Source of the DNA: Campylobacteraceae bacterium
Lineage (GTDB): Bacteria > Campylobacterota > Campylobacteria > Campylobacterales > Campylobacteraceae
NCBI GenBank assembly: GCA_012521935.1
Contig: JAAYLJ010000007.1
Location: 1 to 7,298 of the forward strand
Direction of reading: 5' to 3'
Length of the DNA: 7,298 nucleotides
The notes beneath the pieces are model-generated. The model ran no database searches. It saw only the letters and a program-made list of their open reading frames with translations, and had not been told where the DNA came from. Shown here in pieces: positions 1 through 6,386 of this stretch (position 1 is its first letter; each line of letters opens with the position of its first letter). A program made the position numbers and the translations under genes.

Positions 1-2337
1 ATCTAATTTTGTTTTTATAATTAGTGGTTCTACTCCATCTTTTACTATTTTCACCATGCTTCCATCAGCTAAAGCTCTTTTTTCTAGCCAGCTTGATGAG
101 ACATATAAAGCTCCTGCTTCATTTAATTGATGAGCCTTATTTGTAAATGGGCTAAATTGATGAACTGGATTTGCAAAATATATACTCTCGCCCTCATCCC
201 ACTTTAAAACCTTTAAACTATCTACCTCATCACTTGCTTCAACTGTTTCTACATTTAACTCATATCCATGTTTGGAAGTTCCATCATTTTCAAAATAGTA
301 ATCTAATTGATCAAACTCTATCTTTTTAAAACCCTTCTTTTCTGGCAATGTAGCAGTGTAGCTAACTGTATATTTTGCTTTAATTTCAAGCGCATTTGCA
401 ATGTCATTTAAACTATATCCGCCATATTTTAGCGCTGCGTAAGTTGGCATAACTTTTTTATCAAAACTTACAAAAGTCCCTTCTTGTTGGTTTAATGAGG
501 GCATATCTAAATCGCCATTTCCTAAAGCAGATATTGTAAAATCACCTTTTTCATTGTAGCCTAGTACCTTTCCATCGCACTCTTTATCAAGGGTGGATAT
601 TAGCGCTACTCCTAAAGTATTTGTTTGTGGAGGAATTAGCATAACTTTTACGCCTGCATATCTTGCAATCAATCCTAAAAGTTTTGCTAAAGATGAAGCT
701 CTTGGATGAGTATAAAGATCTTCTCCAGCTATCAAAGAGATAGTAAGTTCATCTTTTAATAAAGAGTTAACCTCATCTTCAAAGTCTTCTACTCCCATCA
801 TCTCCCAAAGTTTGTTTCCCTCAATTTCTACCTTTTTTATAACCTTATTAACTACAACTTTAGTAACTTCTTTACTCTCCCCACTCTCATCGACCACAAC
901 CTCTTTTACACTCTCTCTAACACTCTCCTCTACTTCTTTAGTGGTTGTGTATTTATATTTACTGATTTCATCTTGAATGTTTTGCGGTAACTCTTTTGCA
1001 AATTTACTAAGTACCCACCAAAGCACAGCTTCTTCTTTCCCAATGGCATGAGGAATGGTTAAAATATTTTTATGATAACCCTTTATTATTGGATCTTTTA
1101 AAGGATGAAAATATAAAGCTGATGATTTGTTTATTTTTAAAGCATTATTTAGAGCATATCCTAAGTTTGGAGCATCAGTTTTTAAAGCTGTTCCAACGCT
1201 TATCGTAAATTTACTCTCACTTATATCTTTAGCAGTTGCACTATAAAGAGTGCTACCACTTGCTTTTGCATATGAGTTTAAAAACTCTTGATACCTTCTA
1301 GCCTCTTCATTAACAAGCTTTAAGCCATATTTTTCTTTTATTTTATTTAAAATTAAAACCTCTTCATTTGTAATGAAGCTATTAAATTTTATGGTTTTTA
1401 TCTCTTTAGTTTTAATGGCATTTACTATTTTATTAAAACTCTCTTCATCTTTTTTCTCTACACAGTTTTGAAAATCATATCCCCATCTAGCAGCAGGGTT
1501 TAAAGTGGCAAAATGAAACTCATTTGAAACTCTAAAAAGCTTATCTTTTGGACTTGAGATAGATCCATGTCTAAGCTCATAGTATAGTGGTGTACAGTCG
1601 CTGCTATGAGGATTTAGTGCTGGAACTCTTTTTAACTCCCAAGCGTTTGCTTTATATTGAAAATCACTTCCTACCAAAGCTCCCACAGGACATACTGCTG
1701 CGCACTCACCACACTGCGTACAGATTAAAGTATCTTCTCCATTTGGCCCAATGAGGGATTTTTGTAGCTTATTCCACATTGCATAAGCATCTTTTGGCAT
1801 GCTATCTTTTAACTCTTTTTCCAAAGCGTCTCCACCTCTTGGAACTGTTTTTAAAGCAGCCTCTCCAATCTTATCTTTACAAACAGTGATACATCTTTCA
1901 CAAACTATACAAAGCGATGGATCGTATTGGATTTTTCCCCATTTAGCAATTGGCCTATGCAAATCAGCTATTGAAAAGTTTTGTGAATCTACTTCAAGCT
2001 CTAAATTATAGTTTTGCAACTCGCATTCACCGCTTTGATCGCAAACTCCGCACTCAAGCGGATGATTTACATCATAAACTTGCATAATCGCTCTTCGTTC
2101 ACTATCTAACTCTTCATTTTTAGAGATTACGCTCATTCCATCTTTTGCTTTTGCATTGCAAGCATAAGCTCTTTTTCCATCTACATCAATTATGCAAAGC
2201 CTACAGGCAAGCGTTGGAGAACAGCCACTTAGATAACATAGAGCTGGGATAAATATATCATTGCGTCTTGCAATGTTTAAAACATACTCTCCCTCTTGTG
2301 CCTTGCAAGGTTGTCCATCAATTGTAATAGTAATCAT
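1..2337 (-). CDS. nuoG: NADH-quinone oxidoreductase subunit G (NuoG), 3' end outside window
   Basis: The large Fe-S subunit of the complex I peripheral arm, carrying electrons towards NuoB. The frame is open from the ATG at 2337 to base 1, giving 779 residues without a stop; the C-terminus is missing. The start has an AGGA box (2344-2347) six bases upstream and lies three bases after the preceding stop. Visible domains: a [2Fe-2S] ferredoxin domain with C34, C45, C48 and C60 (N1b type); the His-Cys motif H92, C96, C99, C105 ([4Fe-4S]); and a double-CxxCxxC ferredoxin segment with C143, C146, C149, C153 and C206, C209, C212, C216, the last in CPVGAL. A diverged MopB (molybdopterin oxidoreductase-like) region follows from about residue 245. 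The CxxCxxxC ligand set of cluster N7 is not there; only C248 remains nearby. Residues about 464-508 form a charged Glu/Lys/Val-rich insertion. Family identity is certain; cluster assignments are inferred from motif spacing. Confidence 0.96.
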   Translation of the reverse strand, partial: MITITIDGQPCKAQEGEYVLNIARRNDIFIPALCYLSGCSPTLACRLCIIDVDGKRAYACNAKAKDGMSVISKNEELDSERRAIMQVYDVNHPLECGVCDQSGECELQNYNLELEVDSQNFSIADLHRPIAKWGKIQYDPSLCIVCERCITVCKDKIGEAALKTVPRGGDALEKELKDSMPKDAYAMWNKLQKSLIGPNGEDTLICTQCGECAAVCPVGALVGSDFQYKANAWELKRVPALNPHSSDCTPLYYELRHGSISSPKDKLFRVSNEFHFATLNPAARWGYDFQNCVEKKDEESFNKIVNAIKTKEIKTIKFNSFITNEEVLILNKIKEKYGLKLVNEEARRYQEFLNSYAKASGSTLYSATAKDISESKFTISVGTALKTDAPNLGYALNNALKINKSSALYFHPLKDPIIKGYHKNILTIPHAIGKEEAVLWWVLSKFAKELPQNIQDEISKYKYTTTKEVEESVRESVKEVVVDESGESKEVTKVVVNKVIKKVEIEGNKLWEMMGVEDFEDEVNSLLKDELTISLIAGEDLYTHPRASSLAKLLGLIARYAGVKVMLIPPQTNTLGVALISTLDKECDGKVLGYNEKGDFTISALGNGDLDMPSLNQQEGTFVSFDKKVMPTYAALKYGGYSLNDIANALEIKAKYTVSYTATLPEKKGFKKIEFDQLDYYFENDGTSKHGYELNVETVEASDEVDSLKVLKWDEGESIYFANPVHQFSPFTNKAHQLNEAGALYVSSSWLEKRALADGSMVKIVKDGVEPLIIKTKLD
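814..948 (-). repeat. Charged low-complexity insertion in NuoG with a short imperfect tandem repeat
   Basis: This covers roughly NuoG residues 464-508, rich in Glu, Lys, Val and Ser with recurring EV/EESV/KVV units. On the coding strand two nearly identical 12-base units (GAGAGTGTTAGA and GAGAGTGTAAAA) lie side by side at about 905-930, so part of the segment may have grown by slippage. It sits between two recognisable MopB motifs (IGKEEAVL near 432 and the beta-strand beginning TISLIAG near 532), so it is probably a surface loop or helical linker. The reading frame is intact. Confidence 0.5.
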
Positions 2338-2340
2338 AAG

Positions 2341-3135
2341 CTATCCTACTAAAGTAATGCTCGATTTAGAGTAGCGGTAACCACTAGGTAGTTTGCCAAC
2401 TGGCAAAAGAGCAATTGTACCTTTTAAGTTATTGTCAATTTTTAAAAAACGAATATATTCACCAAAACTACTTTTAACTAAAACTTTATTTCCATCTTTT
2501 GCCTTTGCAGCAATGGAAAATTGGGGTGAAGCTAAAATGAAACTCTCCTCATCTTCATTAAAAGATAAACATCCAAACACTACAGTTCCATCAAAACTCT
2601 CAAGCTCCATATCCATATCTGGCAAAGAAGTATCTATTTTTGTAGATTTTTGCTCTTTTACCCCAACAATGACATACTCAACATCAATTTGACTCTTTAT
2701 AAGCTTTAACCAAAGTGCAATCTCTTTTGCATCTTTATGGCTCTCCCATTCACTACCAAAAATCCAAACTGTTTTAGAATTTATCTGTTTTTTAGCAAAC
2801 TCCAAAGCTTCTTCTTCGCCCACATTGCACTCAGCGCTAATATATCCCTCATCAAGAGAGTTTAAAGCTTCTAACTTTTTACTACTAAGTTCATTAAAAG
2901 CATTTGCCAAAAGGGCTAAAACACCTCTTTCAGTCCCTGCTTCATACTTAATAAAATTTTCAAAGCCGCTATCTTCAATGGGTGCAAACAAGAGCTTATC
3001 TTGAGTACTTAAAATATCTTCATACAGTTTTTCATCATCTCTTTTTAACTGGGTACCAAAAAAAACAGTAGGTTTAGACTTAAATGAGCTTAAATCAACT
3101 CCAATTTCTAATAAATAAGAAGAGAGTTTTTTCAA
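2341..3135 (-). CDS. Complex I accessory protein in the nuoF position (Cj1574c/HP1265-type), MopB-like
   Basis: It lies where nuoF normally is but is not NuoF. At about 264 residues it is far shorter than the usual 420-plus, has no glycine-rich NADH/FMN loop and no CxxCxxC cluster motif, and contains only C103 and C189. In Campylobacter and Helicobacter the genes in this slot (Cj1574c, HP1265) are linked to complex I using a donor other than NADH. Its sequence lines up with the MopB half of NuoG: VFFGTQLKRD (24-33) against NuoG 379-388, GTERGVLALLANAF (67-80) against 433-446, KTVWIFGSE (121-129) against 531-539, and a C-terminal barrel-like stretch (about 198-245). I chose the TTG at 3135: it overlaps the upstream stop as TTGA and has AGAGG (3141-3145) five bases before it. 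An ATG at 3165 would add ten residues but lacks a clear ribosome site. Role in electron input is inferred. Confidence 0.82.
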   Translation of the reverse strand: MKKLSSYLLEIGVDLSSFKSKPTVFFGTQLKRDDEKLYEDILSTQDKLLFAPIEDSGFENFIKYEAGTERGVLALLANAFNELSSKKLEALNSLDEGYISAECNVGEEEALEFAKKQINSKTVWIFGSEWESHKDAKEIALWLKLIKSQIDVEYVIVGVKEQKSTKIDTSLPDMDMELESFDGTVVFGCLSFNEDEESFILASPQFSIAAKAKDGNKVLVKSSFGEYIRFLKIDNNLKGTIALLPVGKLPSGYRYSKSSITLVG

Positions 3136-3362
3136 TTTGACCTCTTTTTTATAACCATAGTCCAATCAACTTGATTATATTTTAATGAATTCATCAACTC
3201 TTCTCCAAGCTCTAAAACTCTATTTGTAGCTTTTGTAACTGCGGAAAAATCGCCCTCTTCAAATAAAAATATGGCAACCTCATCTAGGCTCATTTTTCCC
3301 AAAATCTCCTCCATTTTTGGAAGAAAATTCTCTTTTAAATGCCTTAAATCATACCTTTGCAT
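3132..3362 (-). CDS. Small complex I-associated protein in the nuoE position (Cj1575c/HP1264-type)
   Basis: A 76-residue protein encoded between nuoD and the nuoF-slot gene, where nuoE normally lies. It has no cysteine, so it cannot hold the N1a [2Fe-2S] cluster of real NuoE. The N-terminal MQRYDLRHLK, the central EVAIFLFE strand, and the C-terminal LMNSLKYNQVDWTMVIKK strand match what I recall of the Campylobacter/Helicobacter family (Cj1575c, HP1264), sometimes annotated as NuoE-like. The pattern suggests a small alpha/beta fold reminiscent of the thioredoxin-like part of NuoE. It probably helps dock the electron donor or stabilise the peripheral arm; this is inference. The ATG at 3362 has AAGGA five bases upstream. 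An ATG at 3368 is also in frame, but the same AAGGA overlaps it, so I prefer 3362. The stop overlaps the next gene by four bases. Confidence 0.85.
   Translation of the reverse strand: MQRYDLRHLKENFLPKMEEILGKMSLDEVAIFLFEEGDFSAVTKATNRVLELGEELMNSLKYNQVDWTMVIKKRSN
3141..3145 (-). promoter_or_regulatory. Ribosome binding site supporting the TTG start of the nuoF-slot gene
   Basis: AGAGG on the coding strand ends five bases before the TTG at 3135. That TTG forms a four-base TTGA overlap with the stop of the upstream gene. The pairing suggests translational coupling and decides the start against the ATG at 3165, which is preceded only by a weak GG. Confidence 0.5.
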
Positions 3363-3367
3363 ACTCA

Positions 3368-3372
3368 TCCTT
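3368..3372 (-). promoter_or_regulatory. Ribosome binding site of the nuoE-slot gene, overlapping the nuoD stop
   Basis: AAGGA on the coding strand shares bases with the TAA stop of nuoD (3371-3373) and ends five bases before the ATG at 3362. A ribosome finishing nuoD would sit on this site, which suggests coupled translation. It overlaps the alternative ATG at 3368 and so argues against that start. Confidence 0.55.
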
Positions 3373-4603
3373 ACCTATCTATTTCACCCAAAATAATATT
3401 TGAACTACTTAGGATTGCTACAACATCAGCTAAATATTCGCCAACCATCCACTCTTGATAAAATCCACAATGAAAAAAGCTTGGTGCTCTTACTTTTAGT
3501 CTATATGGGTATGGATCGCCTTGAGAGTTTATATAAAATCCAAGCTCTCCTTTTGGAGATTCTGTTGCTACATAAACCTCCCCTTTTGGTGGCCTCATGC
3601 CCTGGGTAACTAAAACAAAGTGTCTCATTAGTGCATAGTTTTGAGTCATTATCTGCTCTTTAGAGGGGCTTATATATTTTGGAATTTCTGCCATAATTCC
3701 TGGCTCGCTCTCTTCATAAAGTCTTACTAATTGCTTTAACATCCTAACGCTTTGTCTCATCTCTTCCATATGAAGCAAATATCTTGCATAACTATCGCCC
3801 TCTTTTGCCACTGGAACATCAAAGTTAAGCTCATCATAAAGAGCGTATGGCTCCTCTTTTCTTATATCCCAATTTTTACCAGTTGCTCTTAGGATTACCC
3901 CTGTTGCTCCCCAGTTTTGCGCCTGCTCTGTTGTTATCTTGCCAACTCCCTCAAGTCTCATTTTCCAAATTCTATTAGCAGTAAGTAGCCCTTCAAAATC
4001 ATCAATCGCTTTTGGAAAATCTTCACAAAACTTTAAAAGTTGCGCTATCCACCCTTTTGGCAAATCAAGAGGAACTCCTCCAATTCTTACTGCGGAGTGG
4101 GTAAGCCTTGCCCCACAATAATCTTCCATTAAGTCTAAAATATACTCTCTATCTCTAAAAGCATATAAAAATACTGTCATCGCGCCAACATCTAGTGCGT
4201 GAGTTGCAAGCCATAAAAGGTGTGATGCTATACGGTTGATCTCTAAAAGCATTGTTCTAATAACTTCTGCTCTTCTTGGTGCTTTAATCTCTAAAAGCTT
4301 CTCAACTGCTAAGGCAAAACCATAATTATTTGATGAAGCAGCTATATAGTCCATTCTATCTGTTGTTGGCAAAAACTCATTATATATCATATTCTCAGCC
4401 ATCTTTTCCATGCCTCTGTGCATATACCCAATATGAGGAATGGCTTTAGTTACCTTCTCTCCATCAAGCTCTAAAACAAGTCTTAACTGCCCATGGGCTG
4501 ATGGATGCTGAGGGCCTAAATTAACTACCATTTGATTATCTTTACGCTCAAAAGCGATATTTTCAAAAAATGGTTGCAATCTATTTGGTATTTGAGTTTC
4601 CAT
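3371..4603 (-). CDS. nuoD: NADH-quinone oxidoreductase subunit D (NuoD)
   Basis: The 49-kDa-type subunit that, with NuoB, forms the quinone-reduction site at the membrane interface. Its 410 residues match a free-standing NuoD (not a NuoCD fusion). Landmarks: LGPQHPSAHGQLR (29-41), with H33 and H37 in the loop that lines the quinone pocket; the signature MHRGMEKMAE (61-70); TTDRMDY (80-86), with Y86 matching the quinone-contacting tyrosine of the Thermus enzyme; RLTHSAVRIGG (166-176); and the conserved end GEIDR. The [NiFe]-hydrogenase-like cysteines of the ancestral fold are absent, as expected. The start is slightly ambiguous: a GTG at 4606 overlaps the nuoC stop by one codon, directly followed by ATG at 4603. 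Spacing to AGAGG (4612-4616) allows either; I chose ATG. The gene meets nuoC with no gap and its stop underlies the ribosome site of the next gene. Confidence 0.98.
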   Translation of the reverse strand: METQIPNRLQPFFENIAFERKDNQMVVNLGPQHPSAHGQLRLVLELDGEKVTKAIPHIGYMHRGMEKMAENMIYNEFLPTTDRMDYIAASSNNYGFALAVEKLLEIKAPRRAEVIRTMLLEINRIASHLLWLATHALDVGAMTVFLYAFRDREYILDLMEDYCGARLTHSAVRIGGVPLDLPKGWIAQLLKFCEDFPKAIDDFEGLLTANRIWKMRLEGVGKITTEQAQNWGATGVILRATGKNWDIRKEEPYALYDELNFDVPVAKEGDSYARYLLHMEEMRQSVRMLKQLVRLYEESEPGIMAEIPKYISPSKEQIMTQNYALMRHFVLVTQGMRPPKGEVYVATESPKGELGFYINSQGDPYPYRLKVRAPSFFHCGFYQEWMVGEYLADVVAILSSSNIILGEIDR

Positions 4604-4605
4604 CA

Positions 4606-5400
4606 CTATCGCCTCTCTTTTAGGGTTTTAGAGTCATCTTTTTTAACTTTTTTGACTAATTTTACTCCACTACTTTCTTGGTACTCTTGGAGTGTTGGCT
4701 CACTGCTATAAGGTGCACCCTTTGGCACCTCTTTTCTTATGTGCGCAAAAGAGATGGTATCTTTAACATCTATCCTAGCTGGATCTCTTTGTTCTTCTCC
4801 AACTACCTCTCTATACTCTTTTCCAAAAAGCGTATCTATCTCATACCACTGCGCAGCTTCATCGCCTTCTAATGGATAGGTTTTTAAAAGTGGATACCCT
4901 TGCCAATCATCTGGCATTAAAATTCTTTTCATATATGGATGACCTGTTATCTTTACGCCAAACATATCATACATTTCTCGCTCTGCCCAGTTTGCGCTTT
5001 TATATATTGATTCAACACTTTTTATACTCTCATCTTGAGTGATGAAGCACTTAACTCTTGCTCTTTTTCTCCTTTGCATAGATAAGAGTTGATAAAATAT
5101 TTCAAAACCACCTTTTTTATCTAAAAAATCAACTGCGGATAATTCACTTAAAATCTCATAACCCATGGTTTTTAATTTTTTAAGAGTTTTAAAATTATCC
5201 TTACTCTCAACCCAAATGACAAGCTGTCCTGCTTCTATATATGTATCTTTAATCTCTATACTTTTTTTTAAACTCTCAATATCTTTTAGGAAAACTTCAT
5301 CACTTTCTATATTCTCTTTTTTTAAACTAGGTGAGATTGTGAATCTATCTGTATGATAGGCTTTTTTTTGTAAGTTCTTTTTATCTTCATATAGTCTCAT
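4606..5400 (-). CDS. nuoC: NADH-quinone oxidoreductase subunit C (NuoC)
   Basis: The 30-kDa-type subunit of the connecting module, which binds NuoD and NuoB without carrying a cofactor. The family signature is clear: EREMYDMFGV (140-149), HPYMKRILMPDDW (154-166), then GYPLLKTYPLEG (168-179). At 264 residues it exceeds the core domain: about 55 residues precede the core (lysine-rich, starting MRLYEDKKNLQKKAY), and a basic tail after about 240 ends KTLKERR. A similar N-terminal extension occurs in Helicobacter NuoC as I recall it, so it is a lineage trait rather than a misplaced start. The ATG at 5400 shares one base with the nuoB stop (TAATG) and has AAAAGG eight bases upstream, indicating coupled translation. 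Confidence 0.97.
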   Translation of the reverse strand: MRLYEDKKNLQKKAYHTDRFTISPSLKKENIESDEVFLKDIESLKKSIEIKDTYIEAGQLVIWVESKDNFKTLKKLKTMGYEILSELSAVDFLDKKGGFEIFYQLLSMQRRKRARVKCFITQDESIKSVESIYKSANWAEREMYDMFGVKITGHPYMKRILMPDDWQGYPLLKTYPLEGDEAAQWYEIDTLFGKEYREVVGEEQRDPARIDVKDTISFAHIRKEVPKGAPYSSEPTLQEYQESSGVKLVKKVKKDDSKTLKERR

Positions 5401-5909
5401 TACACAAGCCTTTTAGGAGTCTCTTTTCGTCCAGCTTTTTCACGGCGGATCTTTTGTTGAAGCAACATAAGGGCGTATTGCAAAGTTTCTGGCCTTGGTG
5501 CACATCCTGGGAGATATATATCAACTGGTATTATCCTATCTACCCCTTGAACAGTTGAATAAGTATTGAACATTCCACCTGTATTTGCACAACTTCCCAT
5601 GCTAATGACCCATTTTGGCTCTGCCATTTGATCATATATTCTTTTTGTAAATTCAGCATGTTTTTTTGTAAGAGTTCCAGCTATGATCATCACATCTGAA
5701 TGTCTAGGGCTAGCTCTAAAAATGGTTCCAAATCTATCAAAATCATATCTACTAGCTCCTGCTGCCATCATTTCAATGGCGCAACAGGCTAATCCATAAG
5801 TTAAAGCCCATAGTGAATTACTTCTTCCCCATTGGACTAATTTATCTACAGTTGTAAGAGCAATGGGCAAGCCGCCACTGCTTAAATAATCTACGCTATG
5901 CTGTGCCAT
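5400..5909 (-). CDS. nuoB: NADH-quinone oxidoreductase subunit B (NuoB)
   Basis: The PSST-type subunit that holds the terminal [4Fe-4S] cluster N2, donor to quinone. Counting from the chosen start it has 169 residues. All four N2 ligands are present: the adjacent pair C42-C43 in YGLACCAIEMM, C107 in SMGSCANTGGMF, and C136 in LPGCAPRPE. The RYDFDRFG (54-61) and TLTKKHAEF (79-87) segments are also typical. An ATG at 5930 would add seven residues (MEKRSAS). I prefer 5909: AAGGAG (5917-5922) lies seven bases upstream, and the resulting MAQHSVDY start resembles Campylobacter NuoB. With this start the gene overlaps nuoA by 19 bases, and its stop shares one base with the nuoC start. Confidence 0.97.
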   Translation of the reverse strand: MAQHSVDYLSSGGLPIALTTVDKLVQWGRSNSLWALTYGLACCAIEMMAAGASRYDFDRFGTIFRASPRHSDVMIIAGTLTKKHAEFTKRIYDQMAEPKWVISMGSCANTGGMFNTYSTVQGVDRIIPVDIYLPGCAPRPETLQYALMLLQQKIRREKAGRKETPKRLV

Positions 5910-6280
5910 TGAAGCGCTCCTTTTCTCCATTCATATATAAAACCAATAGTAAGCAAAGTTAAAAAGAAAACTATGGCTACAAATCCATAAATACCAAGTA
6001 GTTTAAAATTCACCGCCCATGGAAACATAAAAATTATCTCAATATCAAATAGTATGAAAAGTAGTGCAAAAGTGTAAAATTGGACTGAAATTTTATTTGG
6101 TTGTTTGTTTGGCTCAGGCCCGCACTCATAGATGCTAAGTTTTAATTTTTCTGTATCTTTTCTAGCTAAAGCAGCGCCAACGCTCTTTGCTAAATAGACA
6201 ATACCAAAAAATATAACTGTTGCTAAAAGTAACATAATAAAAACACCAAAATATGGGTGCGCAGTCTCCATATGGCTCAT
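5891..6280 (-). CDS. nuoA: NADH-quinone oxidoreductase subunit A (NuoA)
   Basis: A small integral membrane subunit near the quinone site at the junction of the two arms. Its 129 residues are the usual length. Three hydrophobic helices can be seen: about 10-32, 67-90 and 96-117. Between the first two is the conserved loop with YECGPEP (51-57), whose cysteine is the one known from the mitochondrial ND3 loop. The second helix carries the acidic motif FDIEIIF (78-84, D79 and E81), also family-typical. The start at 6280 has AAGGA (6288-6292) seven bases upstream; another ATG at codon 4 is less well placed. It is the first gene of the nuo operon, with a promoter-like -10 box upstream, and overlaps nuoB. 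Confidence 0.97.
   Translation of the reverse strand: MSHMETAHPYFGVFIMLLLATVIFFGIVYLAKSVGAALARKDTEKLKLSIYECGPEPNKQPNKISVQFYTFALLFILFDIEIIFMFPWAVNFKLLGIYGFVAIVFFLTLLTIGFIYEWRKGALQWHSIA
5917..5922 (-). promoter_or_regulatory. Ribosome binding site fixing the nuoB start
   Basis: A full AAGGAG lies inside the end of nuoA, seven bases before the ATG at 5909. It lies downstream of the alternative ATG at 5930 and so cannot serve that start, which favours the shorter NuoB. Confidence 0.7.
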
Positions 6281-6287
6281 TATTAAA

Positions 6288-6292
6288 TCCTT
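6288..6292 (-). promoter_or_regulatory. Ribosome binding site of nuoA
   Basis: AAGGA on the coding strand ends seven bases before the nuoA ATG at 6280, which selects that start over the ATG at codon 4. Confidence 0.65.
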
Positions 6293-6321
6293 AAGTGGTA
6301 AATCAGAACTTTTTAATATAC

Positions 6322-6350
6322 ATTATAAATCTTTTAAAAAAGCTTTTATA
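6322..6350 (-). promoter_or_regulatory. Putative sigma-70 promoter of the nuo operon
   Basis: A perfect TATAAT (6322-6327, coding strand) lies in the 106-bp gap between the AAA+ gene and nuoA. No good TTGACA is present 17 bases upstream (the hexamer there reads TATAAA); instead the upstream DNA is A/T tracts, as is common for housekeeping promoters in Campylobacter and Helicobacter. Transcription would begin near 6315, leaving a leader of about 35 bases. The region is so AT-rich that a chance match is possible. Confidence 0.5.
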
Positions 6351-6386
6351 TTTTTTTCTTTTATAAAATTTTACTTTTTCTAATAC

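Noticed and set aside
1799..2011. Plus-strand open frame of 70 codons inside nuoG
   Set aside because: It lies opposite the Fe-S domain of nuoG, has no ribosome site or recognisable protein features, and is explained as a shadow frame.
1..2337. Whether nuoG is broken by a frameshift, given its divergent C-terminal half
   Set aside because: The frame is continuous for 779 codons with no stop, and MopB-like motifs continue to the window edge.
2393..2692. Plus-strand open frame of 99 codons opposite the nuoF-slot gene
   Set aside because: It is composed of Ser/Lys/Phe-rich sequence typical of antisense reading of Campylobacterota genes; the minus-strand gene fits the operon and has family resemblance.
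2341..3362. Annotation of the two small genes as bona fide nuoE and nuoF
   Set aside because: Cofactor-binding residues are absent and lengths are far too short for those families.
3400..4121. Plus-strand open frames opposite nuoD
   Set aside because: NuoD is certain on the minus strand; the plus-strand frames have no motif or initiation signal.
4678..5356. Plus-strand open frames opposite nuoC
   Set aside because: Shadow frames of a well-identified gene.
6328..6350. Possible rho-independent terminator (AAAAGCTTTT palindrome) after the AAA+ gene
   Set aside because: The palindrome has no loop, only two G/C pairs, and overlaps the putative promoter; AT content makes such a match expected by chance.
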